Assembly: GCA_002423615.1 (NCBI GenBank)
Contig: DIKO01000101.1
Span: 1-35,094 of the forward strand
Reading direction: 5' to 3'
DNA length: 35,094 nucleotides
DNA from: Desulfobacteraceae bacterium UBA5616
GTDB lineage: Bacteria > Desulfobacterota > Desulfobacteria > Desulfobacterales > UBA5616
A program made the translations under genes and the position numbers. A model generated the notes under the pieces. That model had not been told where the DNA came from and did no database searches. It saw only the letters and a list, made by a program, of their open reading frames with translations. This document shows positions 16,221-23,940 of the stretch, in pieces (the stretch's first letter is position 1; every line of letters begins with the position of its first letter).

Positions 16221-16840
16221 CGGGACAATACCTTTATAATGTTGCTTCTTACAGTCTCTTCGTCCCGGGACCCGTCAATGATCCTGATCCTTCCGGGTTC
16301 CGCGGCGGCAAGGGCCAAATACCCCTCCCGCACCCGCTCATGAAACGAAAGGTTTTCTTCCTCAAAACGGGTTTCACCGCCAACACGTTCCCCTGCCTGA
16401 ATGGCCTGCCATGCGCGCTTTAGCCCTTTTTCAGGGGAAAGATCCAAAAGGAAGGTCAGATCCGGTTTCAAATCGTTCAATGCCATTCGGTGCAATTCAA
16501 AAATAAACCCCACATCCAGCCCCCGGGCATATCCCTGATACACCACCGTGGCATCGAAATACCGGTCGCAGACCACGGTCTTACCCAAGGCCAGTGCGGG
16601 CCGGATGATCTCTGCAACATGCTGGACACGGTCCGCCGTATAAAGGAGAAGCTCGGCCACCGCATCCATTGCGCTGTTCCTGGAATCCAGGAGGATGGAG
16701 CGGATTTTTTCGCCGATGACAGTTCCCCCGGGTTCCCGGGTGACCACACATTCCTGTCCGGATCTGGTTAAAAAATCTACGATATACCCGATCTGGGTGG
16801 TCTTTCCCGACCCTTCGATGCCTTCTATCGTTATGAACAT
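16217..16840 (-). CDS. tmk: Thymidylate kinase
   Basis: Phosphorylates dTMP to dTDP. 207 residues, the usual length. Seen: P-loop G-I-E-G-S-G-K-T-T (7-15), the R-E-P-G-G-T substrate loop, the D-R-Y motif in V-C-D-R-Y-F-D-A-T-V-V-Y-Q-G-Y with R-G after it, and an R-rich LID region near residues 150-160. It overlaps the HD nuclease gene by ten bases and the fusion gene by four. With the thymidylate synthase at 3148-3804 it covers two consecutive steps of dTTP synthesis in this window. Confidence 0.96.
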   Translation of the reverse strand: MFITIEGIEGSGKTTQIGYIVDFLTRSGQECVVTREPGGTVIGEKIRSILLDSRNSAMDAVAELLLYTADRVQHVAEIIRPALALGKTVVCDRYFDATVVYQGYARGLDVGFIFELHRMALNDLKPDLTFLLDLSPEKGLKRAWQAIQAGERVGGETRFEEENLSFHERVREGYLALAAAEPGRIRIIDGSRDEETVRSNIIKVLSR

Positions 16841-17805
16841 GAGCTTTTTTGTTTTCCGTTAAGGGTTCCAGTGTAAAAATGACGCCCCAGCATACGGTGA
16901 TAAGCGGTCCAGTTTTCCCCGGACCCTTCGGATTCCACAAATTCCCGGATGCCGTTCACCTTGGCGTCGATTTCATCCACATAGTTCAACAATACCGCCT
17001 CGATGGTCTTGGGCGGTTCGGGAGAACCAAACTCCCGGGTCCCGTGATGGCTCACCACCATGTGAAGAATGAGGTCGTGAGCCTCTTTGGGAAACTCCGG
17101 AAGTGTTTGAATCTTTTCCCGGACCATGAGGGCCCCGATGACGATATGGCTTAAAAACCGGCCTTCATCGGAATAGTCGATTTTCACTTCGTATTCAAAC
17201 TCCCTGATTTTTCCGATGTCATGCAGAACCGCTCCGGTCAGAAGCATGTCCCTGTCGATGCCGCCGTAATGCCCGGCTATTTTTTCGACCAGAAGGGCCA
17301 TGGACAGGGTGTGTTCCAATAATCCTCCAAGGTAGGCATGGTGCATCTGTTTGGCGGCCGGAGCGCTTTTGAACCGTTTGACGAAGTCCTCGTCCGTGAA
17401 AAAGGCCTGGATAAGCGACTTTAAATGGGGGGTCCTGAGCGTTTCCATCAACTGGACAAGCCGGTTGAACATCCCTTCCACATCCCGTTCGGTTGCCGGC
17501 AAAAAATCGACCGGGTCGACCTCCTCCGACTTTAAGATGGAAGCGCTCTTCACCACGAGCTGAAGACTTCCCCGGTATTCGGTGACATTCCCTGTAATTC
17601 TGACGAAATCCCCGGAACAGGACTCTTCACCGAACCGGTCGAGATTGTCCCACATCACCCCTTTCAGCATCCCGGTTTTATCCGCAGCCGTCAGGCTCAG
17701 ATAAGCGTTCCCGTCCTTTTTCCGGGACAGGTTTTTTTCGGCCAGGACAAAAACATCGTCTACAAAATCACCGGCCTTGATATCACGGATAAAGGTTTTT
17801 TTCAT
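16831..17805 (-). CDS. YhaM-like 3'-5' exonuclease (OB fold plus HD domain)
   Basis: 324 residues. Residues about 1-95 are an OB-fold nucleic-acid-binding domain (D-K-T-G-M-L-K-G-V-M-W region). Residues about 150-300 are an HD phosphohydrolase domain with H165 in L-L-E-H-T, the H195-D196 doublet in L-H-D-I-G-K, His220 and the H253-H254 pair. This two-domain plan is that of B. subtilis YhaM, which degrades RNA and single-stranded DNA from the 3' end. The gene overlaps surE by four bases and tmk by ten, so all three are co-translated. Substrate preference cannot be read from the sequence. Confidence 0.85.
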   Translation of the reverse strand: MKKTFIRDIKAGDFVDDVFVLAEKNLSRKKDGNAYLSLTAADKTGMLKGVMWDNLDRFGEESCSGDFVRITGNVTEYRGSLQLVVKSASILKSEEVDPVDFLPATERDVEGMFNRLVQLMETLRTPHLKSLIQAFFTDEDFVKRFKSAPAAKQMHHAYLGGLLEHTLSMALLVEKIAGHYGGIDRDMLLTGAVLHDIGKIREFEYEVKIDYSDEGRFLSHIVIGALMVREKIQTLPEFPKEAHDLILHMVVSHHGTREFGSPEPPKTIEAVLLNYVDEIDAKVNGIREFVESEGSGENWTAYHRMLGRHFYTGTLNGKQKSSCS

Positions 17806-18593
17806 GGATTTCCTGAATTTTTCGCGTTTCCCGAAATGTTTTCAAAATCCCAGTTTTTAAGTTCTTCCAGAACCCCGTAATCCGTCATATCGCACTTGAT
17901 GGGCGTGATGGAAATATAATTCTCGAACAGGGCCTGACCGTCAATGTCCGGATGTTCAAAGGCCGGCTCCGGGTCATATCCGTGCCAATAGTATTCCCGG
18001 TTTCGAGGGTCAAAGCGCTTTTTGATATACTCATCCAGAAACTCTGTGCCTTGCCTGCAGACTCTCACCCCGGCCAGGCTTTTCATCGGTTTGTTGGGGA
18101 GATTGACATTCAAAAATGTTCCCCGGGGCAGGCCCTGGAGAGCCACCCGTTTGGCCAGCATTGCGGCAAATTCCGCGGCTTCCCCGTAATCCCGGCAACA
18201 GGGCCCCTGGATGGATACGGCGATGGCCTTCATGCCGTACAGTGCGGCTTCCTTGGCTGCGGCCACTGTTCCGGAATAGTTGATGTTTACGCCCACATTA
18301 GCCCCGGGATTGATTCCGGAAACGACCATGTCGGGTTTTTCGTCCAGAAGCTCCAACACACCCAGCTTGATGCAATCCGCCGGGGTGCCGCTCACTGCAA
18401 AAAACGGACCTTTCCCGTTCATCTGAATCCGGGCGGCCCGAAGGGGAACATGCAGGGTGATGGCATGGCCCACGGCACTGCGTTCCCGGTCCGGAGCGAT
18501 AACGGTGACCTCATTTTCCAGTGAAAACCGTTCATAAAGGGCCCACAACCCATCAGCGTATATACCGTCGTCGTTGGTCAGTAAGATTTTCAT
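17802..18593 (-). CDS. surE: 5'/3'-nucleotidase SurE
   Basis: Dephosphorylates nucleoside monophosphates and short polyphosphates; a stationary-phase survival protein in E. coli. 263 residues. Metal-site residues are visible in N-D-D-G (7-10), S-A-V-G-H after D-R-E-R, and S-G-I-N-P-G-A-N. The segment V-S-G-T-P-A-D-C-I is typical of the family. It is the first gene of the five-gene minus-strand operon. The ribosome binding site is weak (AGG about ten bases before ATG). The promoter should lie in the 237-base divergent spacer towards lptD. Confidence 0.96.
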   Translation of the reverse strand: MKILLTNDDGIYADGLWALYERFSLENEVTVIAPDRERSAVGHAITLHVPLRAARIQMNGKGPFFAVSGTPADCIKLGVLELLDEKPDMVVSGINPGANVGVNINYSGTVAAAKEAALYGMKAIAVSIQGPCCRDYGEAAEFAAMLAKRVALQGLPRGTFLNVNLPNKPMKSLAGVRVCRQGTEFLDEYIKKRFDPRNREYYWHGYDPEPAFEHPDIDGQALFENYISITPIKCDMTDYGVLEELKNWDFENISGNAKNSGNP

Positions 18594-18830
18594 TTTTTGC
18601 GTGCCTGGAAAACAGAAAATATCAATCGATTCTGATTTATAGCGTAACTTTTCATGATTTTAAATGCCTATTTTGGTAAAACAATGCCTTGCTTTTTTCC
18701 GGCTGTTGATTTTATATTCAAAATTAAGCAGGTTATCAAGAAGTTAGATGCCCTGCCCGTGTTGGAGCCGTTAACCGGTTGAGCTCTAAGGGAATTCATG
18801 AATTGCTGGTAAGGAAAAGATTCGGAGCCC

Positions 18831-21134
18831 GTGAACTTTAAAATAATGCACAATCCTTTATCCGACCGGCGACGCCCCGGTGCATCAAAGGTTTTCCTGC
18901 TCCTTGTTTTATGGGGAGTCTGTTGCCAGAATCCGCTCGTGGCCCACAGCGCCATGGAAAACCCTTATCGCCGGCTGGTTTTAGGAGATCCCGAGTCGCC
19001 CTGGCGGATTCAGGCGGATGAAGTGACCTATCACCAGGCCCGGAAAGAATACCAGGCATCAGGACATGTGGTTATCCGCCAGGAGGACAAGACCCTGTCC
19101 GCCGACAAAATCATCTTTTCCATGGAAACCATGATGGCCTCAGCCGACGGCAACGTCGTCCTGAAGTTCGGCGAAGATGTTCTTACCGCAAAACGGATGG
19201 AACTGGACATCAAAAACGAAAAAGGGGTTTTTTATGAAGGTGAGATATTTCTGGCGGAAAATCATTTCTACCTCAAGGGAGACCGGATCGAACAAAAAGA
19301 GCGTTATGTATATGCCGCCGAGAACGCATGGCTGACCAGTTGCGACGCGGATGATCCGGCATGGCGCATCAGCGGAAAAAAACTGGATGTAACCCTGAAC
19401 GGATATGGGTATATCCGGCACGGCGCTTTGTGGGCGAAAAAAGTTCCCGTCTTTTATACCCCGTTTTTCCTTTTTCCGGTGAAACTGGACCGCCAATCCG
19501 GGCTGTTGATTCCCAAAATCGGTTTTTCCAGACGCAAGGGATTTGAATTTGATCAGCCGCTTTACTGGGCCATAAATGATTCTTCAGACATGACGTTATA
19601 TGAAAATTACCTGCAAAAACGAGGTAATAAAATCGGCATGGAATATCGTTACGCGCTTGATGGCCGCTCTAAAGGCGTCCTGATGGCGGATTTTTTAAAT
19701 GACCTGGAAATTGATGATGGTACGCCCCGGTCCACCGATAACTGGGGATATGATCATGACGTCTGGGACAGATCCAATTCGGATCGATATTGGGTGAGAA
19801 CAAAACAGGACCAGGCCTTCGATGGGGGATTTACGGCAAAACTCGATCTGGATCTGGTTTCCGACCAGGACTATCTTCTGGAATTCCTTGACGGCCATTC
19901 CGGCTATCATGCCTCCCAGAAGTATTTTAAGGATAATTTCGGCAGGATCCTGGACAGCTACGAGGACCCGACCCGTGTCAGCCGGTTCAACCTGAACAAA
20001 AACGGATCCGCTTACAGCCTTAACGCGGATCTGAAATGGTATGACAATGTCATTGCCCGGAAATATCTTGATGAAGATACGACGCTGCAGCAACTGCCCA
20101 GGGTGACCCTCAGCACCCTTAAGCGGCAAATTTCCAAGAGCCCTTTTTCCTGGAACATGAACTCGGAATACACCTATTTTTATAGTGAGGACGGAACCAA
20201 CGGGCACCGGATGGATGTTCACCCCAGGATGTATTTTTCGCGTTACCGGAACCGGTATTTCACTTTCGAGCCCTCCGCGGGTCTGGATGAAACCGTCTGG
20301 CGGACGGACAAGTTTCAGGATCATCCTTTAGAGCACGGAAAAGACCGGACGGCGTTTCGTCATCAATATGACCTGAAACTGGATTTTGCATCGGAACTCT
20401 ATAAAGTCTATCCTGCGGAAAATAATCAGTCCAGGGCCTTCCGCCATACCCTGATACCCAGGCTGGTTTACGAATATGTCCCCCGGACGGATCAGGAGGA
20501 TCTGCCGTGGTTTGAAAGCCTTGACGATGAGATCAACCGCATCCAAAAGAAAAACAGCGTCGCGTTTCAACTGACCCAGTTTGTAACGTCCAGGTCCGTG
20601 AACCTGAAAGATACTCCCAAACCGGCTCCGGATGGATCCCCGGGGGTTCCGGTTCCTCAGTATCATCAGTTATTGCGGCTTGATCTCAAACAGGGGCTTG
20701 ATATCGATGAGGCCCGCGAAAACGGTCGTCCTGTTTTGCCTCTGGACGCTGAAATGGAGTTGATTTGCACCGATTTTTTCTCTATATGGGCTGATGCTCA
20801 ATACAGCTATTATGAAAACGCTTTCCTGACCCGAAACATGGAGCTTAAGTGGCAGGATGACCGGGGAGACCGGTTCCATTTCAGTTACCGGTTTACCGAT
20901 GACCTTATTGAGTCGCTGTATACGGAAATCGGCGTACGGCTTTCGGACGTGATTTTTGTTTACGCCGATAATGAAAGAAACCTGCTGGACACCAGAACCC
21001 TGGAGACAAAGGTCGGGGTGCTTTATGATGCTCCATGCTGGGCTCTGGATGTCCGCGTCAAAGATAACGCCGACGACCGGAGAATTGAATTCATCGTTAA
21101 CCTGAAAGGGTTGGGAGAAATCGGCACCAACTGA
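18831..21134 (+). CDS. lptD: LPS-assembly outer membrane protein LptD
   Basis: The outer-membrane translocon that inserts lipopolysaccharide in the outer leaflet together with the lipoprotein LptE. 767 residues from GTG 18831. An R-R-R-rich start plus hydrophobic stretch (about 20-40, V-F-L-L-L-V-L-W-G-V) is the signal peptide. An OstA/LptA-like beta-jellyroll domain follows (about 55-165), then a large beta-barrel domain with many aromatic-alternating strands. The barrel segment with K-V-P-V-F-Y-T-P-F-F-L-F-P is a family hallmark. The start is uncertain: GTG has GGAG only three bases before it; ATG 18846 is the alternative. It shows that the organism is diderm with LPS or a similar lipid. 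Confidence 0.93.
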   Translation: MNFKIMHNPLSDRRRPGASKVFLLLVLWGVCCQNPLVAHSAMENPYRRLVLGDPESPWRIQADEVTYHQARKEYQASGHVVIRQEDKTLSADKIIFSMETMMASADGNVVLKFGEDVLTAKRMELDIKNEKGVFYEGEIFLAENHFYLKGDRIEQKERYVYAAENAWLTSCDADDPAWRISGKKLDVTLNGYGYIRHGALWAKKVPVFYTPFFLFPVKLDRQSGLLIPKIGFSRRKGFEFDQPLYWAINDSSDMTLYENYLQKRGNKIGMEYRYALDGRSKGVLMADFLNDLEIDDGTPRSTDNWGYDHDVWDRSNSDRYWVRTKQDQAFDGGFTAKLDLDLVSDQDYLLEFLDGHSGYHASQKYFKDNFGRILDSYEDPTRVSRFNLNKNGSAYSLNADLKWYDNVIARKYLDEDTTLQQLPRVTLSTLKRQISKSPFSWNMNSEYTYFYSEDGTNGHRMDVHPRMYFSRYRNRYFTFEPSAGLDETVWRTDKFQDHPLEHGKDRTAFRHQYDLKLDFASELYKVYPAENNQSRAFRHTLIPRLVYEYVPRTDQEDLPWFESLDDEINRIQKKNSVAFQLTQFVTSRSVNLKDTPKPAPDGSPGVPVPQYHQLLRLDLKQGLDIDEARENGRPVLPLDAEMELICTDFFSIWADAQYSYYENAFLTRNMELKWQDDRGDRFHFSYRFTDDLIESLYTEIGVRLSDVIFVYADNERNLLDTRTLETKVGVLYDAPCWALDVRVKDNADDRRIEFIVNLKGLGEIGTN

Positions 21135-21161
21135 AAAAATGGCGGTGTATGGCAATTTTAC

Positions 21162-21692
21162 ATGGTAATTGAGGACCCTTTCATACCCCAGTGGTATGTA
21201 TTATATACAAAAAGCCGCTTTGAATCCGTCGTTGACCTGGGACTCAAGGGAAAAAACATAGAATCCTTTCTGCCCAAAATTAAGACGAGAAGCCGAAGGC
21301 GAGACCGGAAAGTAGTTTTAAACACACCGCTTTTTCCGGGGTATCTGTTTGTAAAAACAGATCTATACCCTGAAAAGCACCTTGAAATTCTTAAAACCCC
21401 GGGAGTGGTCCGCTTCATTGGCAGCCAAAACGGCCCAATGCCGGTTTCCCCGGACACGATCGAGTCCTTAAGAATCATGGTAACTGCCGAAAGCGATATT
21501 TTCAGCGGCAGGGGGATGATGAAAGGAGCGCGGGTGATGGTGACGCGGGGCCCCTTCACGGGGGTTATCGGTACTTTTGTACATTACAAGGGACGGCACC
21601 GGATTGTGGTCAACATCGAGACCCTCGGCCGGTATGCCAGCGTTGAAATTGAAACCGAAGATGTTGCTGCATTACCGGAAATATTTTCATAA
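21162..21692 (+). CDS. NusG/RfaH-like transcription elongation factor paralogue
   Basis: 176 residues: an NGN domain (W-Y-V-L-Y-T-K-S-R-F-E-S start, then L-F-P-G-Y-L-F-V and G-V-V-R-F-I-G) and a C-terminal KOW domain (G-A-R-V-M-V-T-R-G-P-F-T-G-V-I-G-T). Housekeeping NusG normally sits with secE and ribosomal genes; this one lies between lptD and an HU gene, so it is more likely a specialised paralogue of the RfaH/UpxY/LoaP group, which promote read-through of long envelope or polysaccharide operons. Its target operon is not visible. It follows lptD by 27 bases and may share its transcript. Confidence 0.88.
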   Translation: MVIEDPFIPQWYVLYTKSRFESVVDLGLKGKNIESFLPKIKTRSRRRDRKVVLNTPLFPGYLFVKTDLYPEKHLEILKTPGVVRFIGSQNGPMPVSPDTIESLRIMVTAESDIFSGRGMMKGARVMVTRGPFTGVIGTFVHYKGRHRIVVNIETLGRYASVEIETEDVAALPEIFS

Positions 21693-21767
21693 CCGCTTGA
21701 CTTCTTAAAGACTTTTGTTTACTAGGAGTAGCTTGAGGATTAATTTCAATGAACGATAGGAGGATAA

Positions 21768-22043
21768 ATGAATAAACTGGAACTGATTTCCGCCTTGAAA
21801 ACCGAAGCAAACATCTCCAAATCCGAGGCTGCAAGGGTGGTTCAGATATTTTTTGACAGTATGGCGGATGCCCTGGCCAAGGGAGAACGCGTTGAAATTC
21901 GGGGTCTCTGCAGCTTTTTTGTCAAAGAATACAAGAGCTATACCGGTAGAAATCCCAAGACCGGCGAGAAAGTCATGATCAAACCCAAGAGACTGCCGTT
22001 CTTCAAGGCGGGAAAAGAACTTAAGGAACGGGTTGATTTCTGA
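21768..22043 (+). CDS. HU/IHF-family DNA-bending protein
   Basis: 91 residues. The family signature G-R-N-P-K-T-G-E lies at about 64-71 in the DNA-binding arm, and the helical N-terminus M-N-K-L-E-L-I-S-A-L-K matches HU/IHF subunits. The P-F-F-K-A-G-K-E-L-K region closes the fold. It binds and bends DNA as a dimer. TAGGAGGA before the ATG is a strong ribosome binding site. Whether it is HU or an IHF subunit cannot be decided by eye. Confidence 0.94.
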   Translation: MNKLELISALKTEANISKSEAARVVQIFFDSMADALAKGERVEIRGLCSFFVKEYKSYTGRNPKTGEKVMIKPKRLPFFKAGKELKERVDF

Positions 22044-23109
22044 CTCCGTGCACGGTTTTGACCAAATATTCAGCCAGACTCAGCCCCTCCGGACCTTAAA
22101 GGGGTTCCTGCAAAAAGACGCCATCCCCCATGCCCTTCTTTTCACGGGAATTGCGGGGATTGGGAAACGAATGACGGCTACCGCCTTTGCCATGGCTGCC
22201 AACTGTCTGGAAACAAAGCCGGATATTACGTCCTATGGTAAAAATCCGCCGCCCGGAGACAAGGGAACCTTTGCAGACAGTGCCGTCAGCCCCAACCCGT
22301 GTGAGCGGTGCAGTTCCTGCAAAAAAATCCGGTCCGGAAATCATCCCGACATTATTTTCATTGAGCCCGACGGGGCGATGATTAAAATCCACCAGATCCG
22401 CGATCTATTGGGGACGCTTGCATTGAAACCCTATGAGGCAAGGGTTCGTTTCGTTATCATTGCGGAAAGCCACACAATGAACCCATCGGCGGCCAATGCT
22501 TTGTTAAAGGTTCTGGAAGAGCCGCCGGACCGGACGATTTTCATTCTCACCGCAACAGAGGCGTCCACCCTTCTTCCGACCATTTTATCCCGCTGCAGGC
22601 GTGTCCGGTTTAATCCGGTCTCTCGTCCGGATATTGTTCGACTTCTGCAAATCACCCGGGGCATTGATCCGGAACAGGGAAAGACGCTGGCCGCCATGGC
22701 GGAGGGCAGTTTTGGGCGGGTGCTTTCCATGAGCCGTTCAAACTGGGGCCGGCGGAGGAAATGGCTGATCATCGCGGGGGGCCTTGAAAATCCCCATCTG
22801 CTCTCCGGAAGATCGAGATCTTCACTTTTGGCATTTTCCGAAGAACTGGCCAAAAGCAAATCCACGGTGGGAGATTCTATCGCCGTCATGAAAACCTGGT
22901 TCAGGGACCTGGTGGTCTGGAAATACGCCCCGGGTAAAATAATCAACCAGGACCTTGCCGATCAGGTCCGATGCGCCTCGGCAAACAGCACCGTGGAGGC
23001 CCTTTTGAAAAAAATAGAAGTCCTGGAGCAGGCCCAGAGGGATGTTGCGACCAACATGAACCTTAGGCTCAGCCTTGATCTTTTAATGTTGCGACTGGGG
23101 GAGCCATGA
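22033..23109 (+). CDS. holB: DNA polymerase III delta' subunit
   Basis: A clamp-loader subunit of 358 residues. Seen: a P-loop-like G-I-A-G-I-G-K (39-45), the zinc module C58 and C90-x2-C93-x2-C96, the S-A-A-N-A-L-L-K-V-L-E-E-P-P block typical of gamma/delta' proteins, and L-S-R-C with the SRC motif. The frame starts at TTG 22033, which has AAGGA five bases before it and overlaps the HU stop by 11 bases; GTG 22048 is the alternative start. ATGA overlap with the next gene indicates coupling. The HU-holB-ricT-metG order keeps replication and translation genes together. Confidence 0.93.
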   Translation: MISDSVHGFDQIFSQTQPLRTLKGFLQKDAIPHALLFTGIAGIGKRMTATAFAMAANCLETKPDITSYGKNPPPGDKGTFADSAVSPNPCERCSSCKKIRSGNHPDIIFIEPDGAMIKIHQIRDLLGTLALKPYEARVRFVIIAESHTMNPSAANALLKVLEEPPDRTIFILTATEASTLLPTILSRCRRVRFNPVSRPDIVRLLQITRGIDPEQGKTLAAMAEGSFGRVLSMSRSNWGRRRKWLIIAGGLENPHLLSGRSRSSLLAFSEELAKSKSTVGDSIAVMKTWFRDLVVWKYAPGKIINQDLADQVRCASANSTVEALLKKIEVLEQAQRDVATNMNLRLSLDLLMLRLGEP

Positions 23110-23936
23110 ATGATATGAAAAAAATTGTAGGCATCCGGTTCAAGCCCGGAGGAAAGATTTATGATTTCGACTGCGGCGCCTTTGTATTAAAGGCCGGGGA
23201 TCAAGTCGTTGTTGAAACCCAGCAGGGATTGGGATTAGGTCAGGTGGTCAACCCTCCCGTCCAGTATGAGGACGGAGAAGCCGGGAAAGATTTGAAAAAA
23301 GTATACCGCCTGGCGAATGAAAAAGATTTCGATCAATTGGAGAAAAACCGCGAGACGGAACAAAAAGCCCATGAATACTGCCTTTCGTGCATCTCGGAGC
23401 TGGGGCTGAAAATGAATCTTTTCAGTGTTGAAAGCGCATTTGACGGCAGCAAGCTGACCTTTTATTTCACAGCCGACGGCAGGGTGGATTTTCGGCAGCT
23501 GGTCAAACAGCTCGTCAAGGAAGTGGGCGCCAGAATCGAAATGCGCCAGGTGGGCATCCGCAACCACGCCAAAATGTGCGGTGGTTTGGGAAGGTGCGGA
23601 AGGGTCATCTGTTGTTCTTCCTTTATCGATAATTTCGGGCCCGTTTCCATTCGTATGGCCAAAGAACAGGGATTAAGCTTAAATCCCACCAAAATTTCCG
23701 GGCAATGCGGTCGGTTGATGTGTTGCCTGACCTTCGAAAACGACGTGTATTTCGACCTGAAAAAGGGCTATCCTAAAATCGGCAAAACCATCATGACCGA
23801 AGATGGAAAAGGCAGGGTTCTTCGGCACAATCCATTAAAGGAAAAAATCATCGTCCAGATCGAGAAGGGCCAGGAAATTGAAATCGGTCTGGACAAAATA
23901 ATTCTGGAACCCAAAAACGATGCGATGAAGGAGTGA
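23106..23936 (+). CDS. ricT: RicT/YaaT (PSP1-domain) protein
   Basis: 276 residues with the PSP1 C-terminal domain. It carries the conserved cysteine array C158, C164, C169, C170, C201, C206, C207 in M-C-G-G-L-G-R-C-G-R-V-I-C-C and S-G-Q-C-G-R-L-M-C-C. In B. subtilis the homologue (YaaT/RicT) forms an iron-sulfur complex with RicA and RicF that supports RNase Y-dependent mRNA processing. In Desulfobacterota the gene commonly lies between holB and metG, as here. Its partners RicA and RicF are not in the window, so its role in this organism is uncertain. ATGA overlap with holB. Confidence 0.9.
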   Translation: MNDMKKIVGIRFKPGGKIYDFDCGAFVLKAGDQVVVETQQGLGLGQVVNPPVQYEDGEAGKDLKKVYRLANEKDFDQLEKNRETEQKAHEYCLSCISELGLKMNLFSVESAFDGSKLTFYFTADGRVDFRQLVKQLVKEVGARIEMRQVGIRNHAKMCGGLGRCGRVICCSSFIDNFGPVSIRMAKEQGLSLNPTKISGQCGRLMCCLTFENDVYFDLKKGYPKIGKTIMTEDGKGRVLRHNPLKEKIIVQIEKGQEIEIGLDKIILEPKNDAMKE

Positions 23937-23940
23937 TTCA

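Noticed and set aside
18793..18804. 12-bp palindrome AATTCATGAATT upstream of lptD
   Set aside because: Short, AT-rich and without a second copy or clear placement; chance is likely.
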